64,000 nucleotides of DNA from contig CAKZHC010000038.1 in the NCBI GenBank assembly GCA_936920625.1, positions 27,966 through 91,965 on the forward strand, given 5' to 3'. This document shows, in pieces, positions 45,012 to 55,158 of the stretch (within the stretch, counting starts at the first letter, position 1; each line of letters begins with the position of its first letter). A program made the position numbers and the translations under genes. This stretch comes from an uncultured Enterobacteriaceae bacterium. Lineage in GTDB: Bacteria > Pseudomonadota > Gammaproteobacteria > Enterobacterales > Enterobacteriaceae. The notes under the pieces were generated by a model. It worked only from the letters and a program-made list of their open reading frames with translations, did not search any database and had not been told where the DNA came from.

Positions 45012-46190
45012 ATGAAGGATAACAATACTGGTACAACGGCCTGTTCAGTAAAATTCCATGGAACAGGGAGAGAATATTTCTCCATATGGCTGACTAACAT
45101 CTTGCCGACTATAATCACATTTGGTATCTACTCAGCTTGGGCAACAGTGCGCCGTCGTTGCTATTTCTATGGCAATCTTGAAATAGCCGGTGATCGTTTT
45201 AATTATCATGGCAAAGCAATTAATATCCTGCTGAGGCGTATTGCTGTCATAGTGGGATTATGTATTGTTTTTATAACCATGCATTATTCTGAGAGCATGG
45301 GAGTATTATTATATATATTCTTTATTGCCCTTATTCCCTTTATGATTGTTCGTAGCTGGCGTTATAATGCCCTGATGAGCAGTTTTCGGGGAATACATTT
45401 TAACTTTCATGTATCTCTGGGAGCAGCATATTGGGCATTGTTAATTGCTCCGGTACTGCTTACAGTGGCCTTTTGTATTATTATTATTCCTTTATTCGCT
45501 GCGGGGCAATTTTTTGAAAAATCATTTGCCGTGATAACCCCAAATCTGCTGTTGGTACTGATGGCATCTGCTATTGTATCAGGCGTTGTGAGTGCCATGT
45601 GGAATAGCTTATGTGTCAACAATATGGCCTTTGGTAATGTTAAATTCAGTGCAACATTGAGTAAGAAAAAATTTATCAATTTAGCTCTAATAAGTCATCT
45701 GTTTTTTATTCCGGGTATAATATTAGTGCTGGCACTCGCAGCCTGTTTTTTCTCCACTATCACACATTCTGTCTTATTTTACTTCAGCAATGCAGACGCC
45801 GTTAATTTGATAAATATATTATATCTTTCTCTTATATTGCCTTCATGTCTGATAATCGCAGTAAGTGGATTACTAGTCGGCGTTCACTTTTCCGTGGTAA
45901 CACGTAATTATACTTACAACCAGACCTTTTTAGGAAAAGGCATAAAATTTAAATCGGTCATGCGGGCTGGTTATTACATCAGATTGTTGCTTGGTTACGG
46001 GCTATTGATTGTTTTCACACTAGGTCTGGCTATTCCGTTTGCCAGGGTCCGCCTGTTTCGTTATCTGGCAGAATCAACGTTCCTTGAGGGAGATCTGACG
46101 CTGGCCCAGCTTAAAGATCATAATGAAGATGCGGAAGTAGCGGTGGCTGAAGGGTTTACTTCAATCCTGGATATCGACATAACTACCTGA
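45012..46190 (+). CDS. yjgN: YjgN, DUF898 inner-membrane protein
   Basis: Uncharacterised multi-spanning inner-membrane protein. 392 residues with two similar DUF898 halves: each has an aromatic-basic start (KFHGTGREYFSIWLTN near 14; a second near residue 120) and a block like SAWATVRRRCYFYGNL; later GLAIPFARVRLFRYLAE. About eight membrane segments. Sits just before valS (convergent) as in E. coli. Confidence 0.93.
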   Translation: MKDNNTGTTACSVKFHGTGREYFSIWLTNILPTIITFGIYSAWATVRRRCYFYGNLEIAGDRFNYHGKAINILLRRIAVIVGLCIVFITMHYSESMGVLLYIFFIALIPFMIVRSWRYNALMSSFRGIHFNFHVSLGAAYWALLIAPVLLTVAFCIIIIPLFAAGQFFEKSFAVITPNLLLVLMASAIVSGVVSAMWNSLCVNNMAFGNVKFSATLSKKKFINLALISHLFFIPGIILVLALAACFFSTITHSVLFYFSNADAVNLINILYLSLILPSCLIIAVSGLLVGVHFSVVTRNYTYNQTFLGKGIKFKSVMRAGYYIRLLLGYGLLIVFTLGLAIPFARVRLFRYLAESTFLEGDLTLAQLKDHNEDAEVAVAEGFTSILDIDITT

Positions 46191-46204
46191 ATCTGTTGGA
46201 GGAG

Positions 46205-46224
46205 CCGGCGCGTTTCAGCGCCGG
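46205..46224 (+). terminator. Hairpin after yjgN
   Basis: CCGGCGC / GCGCCGG stem, GTTTCA loop, 15 bases after the yjgN stop; no T-run. Confidence 0.45.
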
Positions 46225-46338
46225 GCCGGTTACGCTTTAGCAAAATAGTCTGAGCCCCAGCCTGACATCATGATCTCCCGGCGGCAGTCATTTATTCAGA
46301 GCCTTTTATGTCATGGGCAAAATAAGCGAGTTCAGAGT

Positions 46339-46373
46339 GAGGACAAAGGCAGTAATTTGCTACTTTTGTCCTC
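46339..46373 (-). terminator. Inverted repeat after valS
   Basis: GAGGACAAA / TTTGTCCTC, 9-base stem with 17-base loop, 15 bases beyond the valS stop. No T-run on the minus strand; weak. Confidence 0.35.
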
Positions 46374-46387
46374 AAAAGTGGAATGGT

Positions 46388-49243
46388 TTACAGCCTGGCA
46401 ATTGCGGCACGCTGTTGCTCGATTTTCATCTTCGCTGACTGACAGTTTTCCATCTTATCGCGTTCTTTGGCAATGACTGCCTGAGGTGCACGGTTTACAA
46501 AGCCCTGATTGTTAAGTTTACTGGTGATATGGCTGATTTCAGCGTCCAGCCTGGTTAACTCTTTCGTCAGGCGTTCCAGTTCAGCAGCTTTATCAATGAG
46601 CCCTGCCATTGGAATCAGCAGTTCTGTACCTTCAACTATCTTGGTGGCAGATACAGGGCCGCTGTCACCCTCTGGCAGTACGCTGATAGTGTCAAGGCGC
46701 GCCAGAGCGTGAAGCATCAGACGGTTTTGTTCGACGCGCAGAACAGCGGTATCACCGGCATCACGCAGCAGCAGTGGCAGAGGTTTTCCCGGAGAGATAC
46801 TCATTTCGGCCCGGATATTTCTTACAGCGATGACCACCTGTTTCAGCCATTCGATATCTTCCTGAGCTGTGTTATCCGCCAATGTCTCACTATATTCCGG
46901 CACAGGCTGTAACATAATAGTGTCTGCCGTGATGCCTTTTAACACCTTCACGCGCTGCCAGATAGTCTCGGTAATAAAGGGAATCACCGGATGAGCCAGA
47001 CGCAGCAGCGCTTCCAGTACGCTGACCAGCGTATGGCGGGTGCCACGCTGTTCGGCCTGGGTACCGTTGCTGATGACTGGTTTTGCCATCTCCAGATACC
47101 AGTCGCAAAACTGAGTCCAGGTAAAGTCATAAAGGATAGTGGAGGCGGTATCGAAGCGGAAATTATCCAGTGCCTTGCGGTAGTTCCTGACGGTTTGATT
47201 AAATGCGGCCAGAATCCAGCGATCAGCCAGTGACAGCACGAGTTGATTGTTGTTCTGGCCGCAATCTTCACCTTCCGTATTGATTAATACAAAACGGCTG
47301 GCATTCCACAGTTTGTTACAAAAATTACGGTAACCCTCCAGTCGCTTCATATCCCAGTTAATGTCACGCCCGGTAGTCGCAAATGATGCCAGAGTAAAAC
47401 GCAGGGCATCGGTGCCGTGTGGCTCAATACCCTGTGGGAACTGCTTCTTGGTTTGCTGACGAATTTTTTCTGCCAGCTGTGGCTGCATCATGTTAACAGT
47501 GCGTTTTTCCAGCAGCTCATCAAGGGTAACACCCTCTATCATATCCAGAGGGTCGATTACATTGCCCTTAGATTTTGACATTTTCTGGCCATTCTCATCG
47601 CGAATCAGGCCTGTCATATAAACAGTCTTAAAGGGTATCTGCGGTTTACCATGCTGATCTTTAATGAAGTGCATGGTCAGCATGACCATGCGTGCAATCC
47701 AGTAAAAAATAATATCAAAACCACTAACCAGCACACTGGAAGGGTGAAAGACACGTAATGCCTCGCTGTTTTCCGGCCAGCCCAAGGTAGCGAAGGTCCA
47801 CAGAGCGGATGAGAACCAGGTATCCAGCACATCTTCATCCTGATGCAGTATGACTTCAGCGGACAGATTATTTTCAGCACGCACTTCTGCTTCGTCCCGG
47901 CCAACATAGACTCTGCCTTCTGCATCATACCATGCGGGAATACGGTGACCCCACCATAACTGACGGGAGATACACCAGTCCTGCACATCACGCATCCAGG
48001 AGAAATACATGTTCTCGTACTGTTTTGGTACGAATTCAATTTCTCCGGTTTTCACTGCGTCAACCGCTGTTTGTGCCAGGGTAGCAGTACGAACATACCA
48101 TTGGTCAGTCAGCATGGGTTCAATAATCACGCCGCTGCGATCACCAACTGGAACAGCCATATCGTGTGAGTCAATCTGTTCCAGCAGCCCCAGCTTTTCA
48201 ATAGCAGCTACTACCGCTTTGCGGGCGGTAAAGCGTTCCAGATTGTGAAATTCTGGCGGGATAAAGTCGGAATAAATTACAGATTCTTCACCACTGGTAT
48301 CAAGCACCTGAGCCTGCTGGCGGACAGTGCCGTCTAATGTCAGGATAGCAATCATCGGCAAAGCATGACGTTTACCCACTTCGTGGTCGTTGAAGTCATG
48401 AGCAGGGGTGATCTTCACACAACCTGTTCCTTTCTCCATATCGGCGTGTTTATCACCGATGATGGGAATGCGGCGATTAACCAGCGGTAGCATGACATAT
48501 TTACCGATAAGATTCTGGTAACGGGGATCTTCAGGATTAACCGCTACTGCACTATCGCCCAGTAAAGTCTCGGGGCGGGTAGTCGCCACAATCAAATAAT
48601 CTTCACCAGATGCGGTTCGCTCGCCATCTGCAAGAGGGTAGCGTATATGCCACATGTAGCCTTTAACTTCATGATTTTCGACTTCAATATCGGAAATGGC
48701 AGTGCGTAGCTTAGGATCCCAGTTAACCAGTCGTTTGCCCCGGTAGATGAGATTTTCCTGGTAGAGACGTACGAACACCTCTTTCACTGCATCAGAAAAC
48801 CCTTCATCCATAGTAAAGCGCTCACGCTGCCAGTCGATAGAGCAACCAAGGCGTCTTATCTGGCGAGTGATCCCATCGCCAAAGACCCTTTTCCACGCCC
48901 AGATTTTTTCAATAAATGCATCCCGCCCATAATCATGGCGACTTTTGCCTTCCTCTGCGGCGATTTTGCGTTCTACTACCATCTGGGTAGCAATACCTGC
49001 ATGATCAATTCCCACCTGCCACAATGTATTTTTGCCCTGCATGCGCTGATAGCGAATTATGATATCCATAATAGTTTGCTGGAAGGCGTGGCCCATGTGC
49101 AGGTTGCCAGTGATATTTGGCGGTGGCAGCATAATGCAAAAACTTTGCTGACTGGTATCACCATGTGGTTTGAAGTAGCCTTGCTGTTCCCAGTGCTCAT
49201 AAAGGGGCTGTTCAATTTGTTGCGGATTATATATTTTATCCAT
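46388..49243 (-). CDS. valS: Valyl-tRNA synthetase
   Basis: Charges tRNA-Val; class I synthetase with editing domain. 951 residues, the E. coli length. HIGH signature in PPPNITGNLHMGHA (HMGH at 49-52), KMSKS in GQKMSKSKGNV, editing domain with TTRPETLLGD, and a C-terminal coiled coil (about 880-950). Followed in the opposite sense by holC 10 bases upstream. Confidence 0.98.
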   Translation of the reverse strand: MDKIYNPQQIEQPLYEHWEQQGYFKPHGDTSQQSFCIMLPPPNITGNLHMGHAFQQTIMDIIIRYQRMQGKNTLWQVGIDHAGIATQMVVERKIAAEEGKSRHDYGRDAFIEKIWAWKRVFGDGITRQIRRLGCSIDWQRERFTMDEGFSDAVKEVFVRLYQENLIYRGKRLVNWDPKLRTAISDIEVENHEVKGYMWHIRYPLADGERTASGEDYLIVATTRPETLLGDSAVAVNPEDPRYQNLIGKYVMLPLVNRRIPIIGDKHADMEKGTGCVKITPAHDFNDHEVGKRHALPMIAILTLDGTVRQQAQVLDTSGEESVIYSDFIPPEFHNLERFTARKAVVAAIEKLGLLEQIDSHDMAVPVGDRSGVIIEPMLTDQWYVRTATLAQTAVDAVKTGEIEFVPKQYENMYFSWMRDVQDWCISRQLWWGHRIPAWYDAEGRVYVGRDEAEVRAENNLSAEVILHQDEDVLDTWFSSALWTFATLGWPENSEALRVFHPSSVLVSGFDIIFYWIARMVMLTMHFIKDQHGKPQIPFKTVYMTGLIRDENGQKMSKSKGNVIDPLDMIEGVTLDELLEKRTVNMMQPQLAEKIRQQTKKQFPQGIEPHGTDALRFTLASFATTGRDINWDMKRLEGYRNFCNKLWNASRFVLINTEGEDCGQNNNQLVLSLADRWILAAFNQTVRNYRKALDNFRFDTASTILYDFTWTQFCDWYLEMAKPVISNGTQAEQRGTRHTLVSVLEALLRLAHPVIPFITETIWQRVKVLKGITADTIMLQPVPEYSETLADNTAQEDIEWLKQVVIAVRNIRAEMSISPGKPLPLLLRDAGDTAVLRVEQNRLMLHALARLDTISVLPEGDSGPVSATKIVEGTELLIPMAGLIDKAAELERLTKELTRLDAEISHITSKLNNQGFVNRAPQAVIAKERDKMENCQSAKMKIEQQRAAIARL

Positions 49244-49253
49244 CTCTGCTATA

Positions 49254-49706
49254 TCATCTCGGCTGCCGGGGCGAAGCCATATTTAAGTGGAATCCAGCCG
49301 CGCGGTAGGATTTATAACGTTCACGTGCCAGTTGTTTCAATAAGGTCTCACAGGGAACAAAGTCTATCACCTCATGGAAAGCGGTGGCAAAATCTGCAAA
49401 CTGTGGCAACAGGCTGATTAGCAAGTCACGAGGCGCGTTACCGCGTCGTTCAGGCCATGACAGTTCTACCGGAGCACCATAATGCGGGCCTTCACCCGCC
49501 AGATTATGTGGTAAAAAAGCATCGACAGGGAGTTGCCACAGCGTCTCATCTAGGCGAATTGCCTGCTGCTGTGACTCACAGGCGATTAATATCCGTTTTC
49601 CTTCGCGCCAGCGACTGCCTGCCAGTTCACACGCCAGAACCTCAACTGCGCTCAGACCGTCCTGGGTATCCGTAGTTTCCATCAGATAGAAGGTTGCATT
49701 TTTCAT
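49254..49706 (-). CDS. holC: HolC, DNA polymerase III chi subunit
   Basis: Clamp-loader-associated subunit that links polymerase III to SSB. ATG 49706 gives MKNATFYLMETTD and 150 residues (E. coli 147). Family blocks GLSAVEVLACELA, RLDETLWQLP and LPHNLAGEGP. A longer opening at 49748 is not supported. Ten-base gap to valS, so they share a transcript. Confidence 0.95.
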   Translation of the reverse strand: MKNATFYLMETTDTQDGLSAVEVLACELAGSRWREGKRILIACESQQQAIRLDETLWQLPVDAFLPHNLAGEGPHYGAPVELSWPERRGNAPRDLLISLLPQFADFATAFHEVIDFVPCETLLKQLARERYKSYRAAGFHLNMASPRQPR

Positions 49707-49795
49707 CAGGATGTCTGCCAAAATACGTTGAGAGATGACTTCCCACAACGCTGACTAACCGTTGTCACAAAATATCAAACCGATTGATTGATGGA

Positions 49796-51304
49796 TTATT
49801 CGCCACCGTTAAGCCCTGAACGGTTTAATAAAAATTGCGACAGCAGCGCTACCGGACGCCCAGTTGCTCCTTTGGCCTTACCTGTTTGCCATGCCGTACC
49901 CGCGATATCCAGATGGGCCCAGTTATATTTACGCGCGAAGCGTGCCAGGAAACAGGCAGCAGTGATTGCACCACCGGGTCGGCCACCAATATTAGCGATA
50001 TCGGCAAAGTTAGACTCCAGTTGTTCCTGATACTCGTCGCTTAACGGCAGACGCCAGGCACGATCACACGCCTGTTCAGAGGCGCTAATCAACTCGTGGG
50101 CCAGTGGATTATGATTGGACATCAACCCACTAATATGGTGACCAAGTGCAATGACACAGGCACCTGTTAATGTTGCTATGTCAATGACGATTTCTGGTTC
50201 GAAACGCTCAACATAGGTGAGTACGTCACACAATGCCAGTCTGCCTTCGGCGTCAGTATTGAGTACCTCTACTGTCTGGCCTGACATAGTGGTTACAATA
50301 TCGCCGGGGCGCATGGCCCGGCCATCCGCCATGTTTTCGCAGCCGGCCAGTACACCCACCACATTTAATGGCAGGTTCAGCTCAGCCACCATACGCATAA
50401 CACCATAAACCGAAGCGGCGCCGCACATATCATACTTCATTTCGTCCATTGCTTCTGCGGGCTTAATTGAAATACCACCAGAATCGAAAGTCAGACCTTT
50501 ACCTACCAGCACAACGGGCTTGCACTGTGGGTCCGTTGTGCCTTTGTACTCAATTACTGACATCAGCGATTCATTTTGTGAGCCCGCACCCACGGCCAGA
50601 TAGGCATTCATACCCAGCTCTGCCATTTGTTGTTCGCCAATGACGCTGGTAACAATATTATCGTAGTCATCAGCAAGCTGGCGTGCCTGTGAGGCCAGAT
50701 AGGCGGCGTTACAGATGTTGGGTGGCATATTGCTAAGGTCTTTTGCTGCCTTAATCCCCGCCGCAACAGCCAGTCCGTGATGAATAGCGCGTTCACCGCT
50801 GGAGAGTTCCCGGCGGGTCGGCACATTGAATACCAGCTTACGCAGAGGGCGACGTGGTTCAACTATATTGCTTTTCAGTTGACTGAAAGAGTAGAGCGCT
50901 TCGTTAGCGGTTTCTACTGCCTGACGCACCTTCCAGTAAGTATTGCGCCCTTTAACATGAAGTTCGGTCAGAAAGCAAACCGCCTCCATTGAACCGGTAT
51001 CATTGAGTGTATTAATAGTTTTCTGAACAACCTGCCGATACTGACGTTCGTCAAGTTCTCGCTCTTTGCCGCAGCCAATAAGGAGGATGCGTTCAGAAAG
51101 AATGTTGGGCACATGATGAAGCAGGAGTGTCTGACCCACTCTACCCTCCAGTTCGCCACGGCGAAGCAGGGCACTGATGTACCCGTCACTAATTTTGTCT
51201 AACTGTTCAGCAATGGGTGACAGACGACGTGGTTCAAACACACCCACAACAACGCAGGCACTGCGCTGTTTTTCCGGGCTACCGCTTTTTACACTGAACT
51301 CCAT
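49796..51304 (-). CDS. pepA: PepA (CarP, XerB), leucyl aminopeptidase
   Basis: Hexameric dizinc (manganese) leucine aminopeptidase that in E. coli also binds DNA for carAB control and ColE1 Xer recombination. ATG 51304 with AGGAG upstream gives MEFSVKSGSPEKQRS and 502 residues (E. coli 503). Metal and catalytic motifs VGKGLTFDSGGISIKP and NTDAEGRLALCD. Divergent from lptF as in relatives. Confidence 0.97.
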   Translation of the reverse strand: MEFSVKSGSPEKQRSACVVVGVFEPRRLSPIAEQLDKISDGYISALLRRGELEGRVGQTLLLHHVPNILSERILLIGCGKERELDERQYRQVVQKTINTLNDTGSMEAVCFLTELHVKGRNTYWKVRQAVETANEALYSFSQLKSNIVEPRRPLRKLVFNVPTRRELSSGERAIHHGLAVAAGIKAAKDLSNMPPNICNAAYLASQARQLADDYDNIVTSVIGEQQMAELGMNAYLAVGAGSQNESLMSVIEYKGTTDPQCKPVVLVGKGLTFDSGGISIKPAEAMDEMKYDMCGAASVYGVMRMVAELNLPLNVVGVLAGCENMADGRAMRPGDIVTTMSGQTVEVLNTDAEGRLALCDVLTYVERFEPEIVIDIATLTGACVIALGHHISGLMSNHNPLAHELISASEQACDRAWRLPLSDEYQEQLESNFADIANIGGRPGGAITAACFLARFARKYNWAHLDIAGTAWQTGKAKGATGRPVALLSQFLLNRSGLNGGE

Positions 51305-51567
51305 GTACTCTCCTGAATCTAAAGACAACAGCGTTTTCTGCGGCTAAAATAGCACGCTTAACTATGGGTATTGCCAATTTGCTACATCGCCGTGAATTCG
51401 ACCAGCCTCTGATAGCGCCAAATAGTCAAATCTTATGCTCTTTAAAAGCATAACTGATGCCATACTAGCTTGATGACAACAATAGCCACTAATGCAAGAA
51501 ATTGTAAACTAGCGATGAAATTAGCGATTTTCCTGCAAAAAGACAAGTTTTTACAGGTGTATTCAGT

Positions 51568-52668
51568 GTGATAATTATTCGATATCTGGTTCGGGAAATC
51601 TTTAAAAGTCAGCTGGCAATACTTATCATTTTGTTGCTGATCTTTTTCTCTCAAAAACTGGTCAGGTTTCTGGGAGCCGCTGTTGATGGTCAGATTCCTG
51701 CTAATCTGGTTATGGTTTTGCTGGGTCTGGGCTTGCCCGGCATGGCGCAACTGATACTACCATTAAGCCTGTTTCTGGCCATCCTGATGACTTACAGTAA
51801 ACTCTATACCGAGAACGAAATCACCGTTATGAATGCCTGTGGTTTAGGGAACTCATTACTGGTCAAAGCGGGATTTGTGTTGATGATTGTGACCGCAATA
51901 GTTGCAACGATTAACGTCACCTGGCTGGGCCCGTGGTCACAGCGATATCAAAGTGAAGTCATGCAAAATGCTAAAGTTAATCCAGGCGCGGCATCACTGG
52001 CGGCAGGGCAGTTTCAGACCACCAGTGCGGGCAATAACGTGATGTTCATTGGCAAAATACACGGTAATAAATTTGAAGATGTTTTTTTTGCTCAGCTGCG
52101 GCCCAGTAGCCGTGCCCGGCCTTCTGTTGCGCTGGCGGATAAGGGGCAAATTGATCAGCAGCCAGATGGTTCTCTGGTAGTAACGTTAGATGAAGGTACG
52201 CGTTTTGAAGGCACGGCGATGTTGCGTGACTTTCGCATTACCGATTTTCAGAACTATCGCGCTGTTGTTGGCCACGAAAAAGTAACGCTTGATCCTGATG
52301 ATGCTGAGCAGATGGATTTTACAACCTTATGGCACTCAAAGGATCCCGATTTTCGCAGCGAGTTACACTGGCGCCTGACACTTATTTTCTCGGTCTTTGT
52401 TATGGGATTAATGGTAATACCGCTCAGCGCGGTTAACCCGCGCCAGGGGAGGGCACTTTCTATGTTGCCTGCTATGCTGCTTTATCTCATCTTTTTTCTG
52501 CTGCAAAGCGCCTTACGTTCTAATGGAGGTAAAGGACGGCTGGACCCCCTGCTATGGATGTGGGGCGTCAATCTGGCCTTCCTGAGCCTGGCGGTCGCCC
52601 TGAATATGTGGGATACCGTCCCGGTGCGTCGCCTTCGTGCCCGCTTCAACCCACGAGGGGGCGTCTGA
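51568..52668 (+). CDS. lptF: LptF, LPS export permease
   Basis: Inner-membrane subunit of the LptB2FG transporter that extracts LPS for transport to the outer membrane. GTG 51568 start gives MIIIRYLVREIFKSQL; 366 residues, three N-terminal and three C-terminal membrane segments around a periplasmic beta-jellyroll. Shares TGATG overlap (one base) with lptG. Confidence 0.97.
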   Translation: MIIIRYLVREIFKSQLAILIILLLIFFSQKLVRFLGAAVDGQIPANLVMVLLGLGLPGMAQLILPLSLFLAILMTYSKLYTENEITVMNACGLGNSLLVKAGFVLMIVTAIVATINVTWLGPWSQRYQSEVMQNAKVNPGAASLAAGQFQTTSAGNNVMFIGKIHGNKFEDVFFAQLRPSSRARPSVALADKGQIDQQPDGSLVVTLDEGTRFEGTAMLRDFRITDFQNYRAVVGHEKVTLDPDDAEQMDFTTLWHSKDPDFRSELHWRLTLIFSVFVMGLMVIPLSAVNPRQGRALSMLPAMLLYLIFFLLQSALRSNGGKGRLDPLLWMWGVNLAFLSLAVALNMWDTVPVRRLRARFNPRGGV

Positions 52669-53744
52669 TGTTTGGTGTACTCGATCGTTACATTGGTAAA
52701 ACTATTTTCAGCACCATTATGGCAACGCTGTTAATGCTGGTATCGCTCTCCGGCATTATCAAGTTTGTCGATCAGTTACGCAAAACAGGCCAAGGTGATT
52801 ACTCGGCCTTGGGGGCAGCCCTCTATACGTTTTTAAACATACCTAAAGATATCGAAATTTTCTTTCCGATGGCCGTATTGCTGGGGGCTCTGCTGGGTCT
52901 GGGCACTCTGGCTGGGCGCAGTGAATTAACGGTAATGCAGGCATCGGGTTACACTCGCTTGCAAATTGCAAGTTCCGTCATAAAGACGGCGATCCCTCTC
53001 ATGCTGCTCACCATGGCTATTGGTGAGTTTGCAGCCCCGCAGGGTGAGCAGCTCGCCCGGAATTATCGGGCTCAGAAATTGCTGGGGGGCTCTCTGGTAT
53101 CAACTCAAAGCGGCTTATGGGCAAAAGAAGGTAACAGCTACATCTACATTTCCCGTGTCAGGGACAATAATACGCTGGAAGGGGTGAATATCTACCAGTT
53201 CAATCAGCAGCGGCGCCTTGAGTCGGTGCGTTATGCGGCCACCGCCGTCTACGATAAGGATGCAAAGGCGTGGCGATTGAATCAGATAGATGAGTCCGTT
53301 CTGACCAATTCTGCTCAAATTGATGGCAGCCAGATGCTAAACGGTGAATGGAAGAGCTCCCTCACGCCCGATAAACTTAGTGTTGTGGAACAGGACCCGG
53401 ATTCGTTATCGATTCGTGGCTTATATGCTTATTCAAAATATCTGCAACAAACTGGGCGGGATGCCGGGCGCTATCTGCTAAATATGTGGAGTAAAGTGTT
53501 CTCACCGCTAACAGTGGTAGTTATGATGCTGATGGCGCTGTCATTCATCTTCGGCCCACTGCGTAGTGTGGCGATGGGCATCAGATTGCTGACAGGTATT
53601 GTCTTTGGCTTTGTGTTTTATGTGTTAAACAGTGTTTTTGGCAATCTGAGTTTAGTGAATGGCCTGCCACCAATCATTGGTGCTGTACTGCCTGGGGGAA
53701 TGTTTTTAATAGTCAGTATATTTTTGCTGAGCCGTCGTCAGTAA
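52668..53744 (+). CDS. lptG: LptG, LPS export permease
   Basis: Partner of LptF. ATG 52668 overlaps the lptF stop; it gives MFGVLDRYIGKTIF and 358 residues (E. coli 360). Same membrane plan, with ELTVMQASGYTRLQI at the coupling helix contacting LptB. A longer frame from 52554 lies in lptF and is not used. Confidence 0.97.
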   Translation: MFGVLDRYIGKTIFSTIMATLLMLVSLSGIIKFVDQLRKTGQGDYSALGAALYTFLNIPKDIEIFFPMAVLLGALLGLGTLAGRSELTVMQASGYTRLQIASSVIKTAIPLMLLTMAIGEFAAPQGEQLARNYRAQKLLGGSLVSTQSGLWAKEGNSYIYISRVRDNNTLEGVNIYQFNQQRRLESVRYAATAVYDKDAKAWRLNQIDESVLTNSAQIDGSQMLNGEWKSSLTPDKLSVVEQDPDSLSIRGLYAYSKYLQQTGRDAGRYLLNMWSKVFSPLTVVVMMLMALSFIFGPLRSVAMGIRLLTGIVFGFVFYVLNSVFGNLSLVNGLPPIIGAVLPGGMFLIVSIFLLSRRQ

Positions 53745-53828
53745 ACCTAGTTAACTGTGGCCAGTCAGATTGTGGCAGGGTTGTGTTACTGCTGCGTTTA
53801 ACATCAGCCTAGCTGGCTAGAGATGTCG

Positions 53829-55133
53829 TTAGCTTATCTGCCAGAACATCTGTGGCAAATATGTTGAGATTAAAAAAAGGATCAGGCCAATAACGCCACC
53901 AACCAGTGTTCCATTAATCCGAATATATTGCAGATCCCGTCCAATATTCAGCTCCACCTGATGCGCCATATCATCCGCATCCCAGCCCTTCATCGTATCG
54001 CTGATATGGCGGGTTAAGAACATTGCAAACTCTGGCGCTGAATGGGCAACCGCCACCTGTAAAAAATGGTTTAGCGACTTACGCAACGCACTGTCTGCGT
54101 GTAACATCCTGCCAAGCCACTGCAAAAGCATGCACAACTGGATGTGCATTTCGGGCGTCTGGCGTGCCAGATCCTGTTTCAGCCAGGCCCGTAGTTCGTG
54201 CCATAACTGGTAACAATAGTGATTCAGTGTCTGATCGGTCTTCAAATAATGCCTGATTTGTTCAACGTAACCTTGCGTTGCTGAATCGTTATGGAGTCTT
54301 TTAATAAAACGTGACAGGCTATGAATGAATGCTCTGCGTAGCAGATGCCGACGATCCTGCTCAATGTGAGTCAGTACTGACGCCACAGCACTGGCTGCTA
54401 TAGCAGCGCTTTTCTTACTGAGCCAGACGTCGGGCAGGATTTTCGTTTTCCAGGGATGGTCCCGTTTAAGCCAGGCGGTGATCTCTCTGGCGATAAACTG
54501 ATGGGTTGCTGGCCTGTTGATTAAACGTAATATCTGTTTTAATCCATCATCCAGCACTGCCTGATGACGATTGTCCCGTATCAGGCCCTCGATAATCAGC
54601 GCTACTGCCTGAGCTATATCGAGATTATCGATTGCCCGATGCATCATCTGGCGTATAGCACGCGCAATAGCGGCGTCATTGGTCATATCAAGAAATCCAC
54701 TGAGCAGGTCCAGAATATGACGGCAGAGACGCCGGCTATGCTCTGGCGAACTTAGCCATTCAGCAGCCAGTTTTGCCGGGTCATGGCGCTGTATTAAGGC
54801 CAGTAATGACGATTTGTGCAGAAACTTATCCTGAACAAAAGCAGCCAGATTACTGGCAATACGATCTTTATTGTTACGCACAACAGCGGTGTGCCGGCCA
54901 ATTAGCGGCAGTGGGATATGATGAAACAGCGCACTGACTGCAAACCAGTCTGCCAGCGCCCCAACCATAGAGGCTTCTGATACCGCCTTAAGTGCTTTCA
55001 GCCAGATGGACTCTGTGGGCCAGAAATGGGGAAGAAACAACGTAGCAAAAAAAGTGATTGTTGCCAGTAGCAACAACAAAACAGGCCAGATTGTGGCCCG
55101 ACGCAGCTCAGCTTCTTTGTTGTGATGATGCAT
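53829..55133 (-). CDS. yjiN: YjiN-like DUF445 inner-membrane protein
   Basis: DUF445-family protein of unknown role. 434 residues: N-terminal membrane segments (about 12-34 and 50-72), conserved VGALADWFAVSALFHHIPLP (20 residues), a long helical middle, and a C-terminal segment GTLVGGVIGLILFLIS. In E. coli yjiN is elsewhere; here it lies between lptG and yjgR, so the position is different. Confidence 0.85.
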   Translation of the reverse strand: MHHHNKEAELRRATIWPVLLLLLATITFFATLFLPHFWPTESIWLKALKAVSEASMVGALADWFAVSALFHHIPLPLIGRHTAVVRNNKDRIASNLAAFVQDKFLHKSSLLALIQRHDPAKLAAEWLSSPEHSRRLCRHILDLLSGFLDMTNDAAIARAIRQMMHRAIDNLDIAQAVALIIEGLIRDNRHQAVLDDGLKQILRLINRPATHQFIAREITAWLKRDHPWKTKILPDVWLSKKSAAIAASAVASVLTHIEQDRRHLLRRAFIHSLSRFIKRLHNDSATQGYVEQIRHYLKTDQTLNHYCYQLWHELRAWLKQDLARQTPEMHIQLCMLLQWLGRMLHADSALRKSLNHFLQVAVAHSAPEFAMFLTRHISDTMKGWDADDMAHQVELNIGRDLQYIRINGTLVGGVIGLILFLISTYLPQMFWQIS

Positions 55134-55158
55134 GCCATCTCTAACCAGATTACTACGG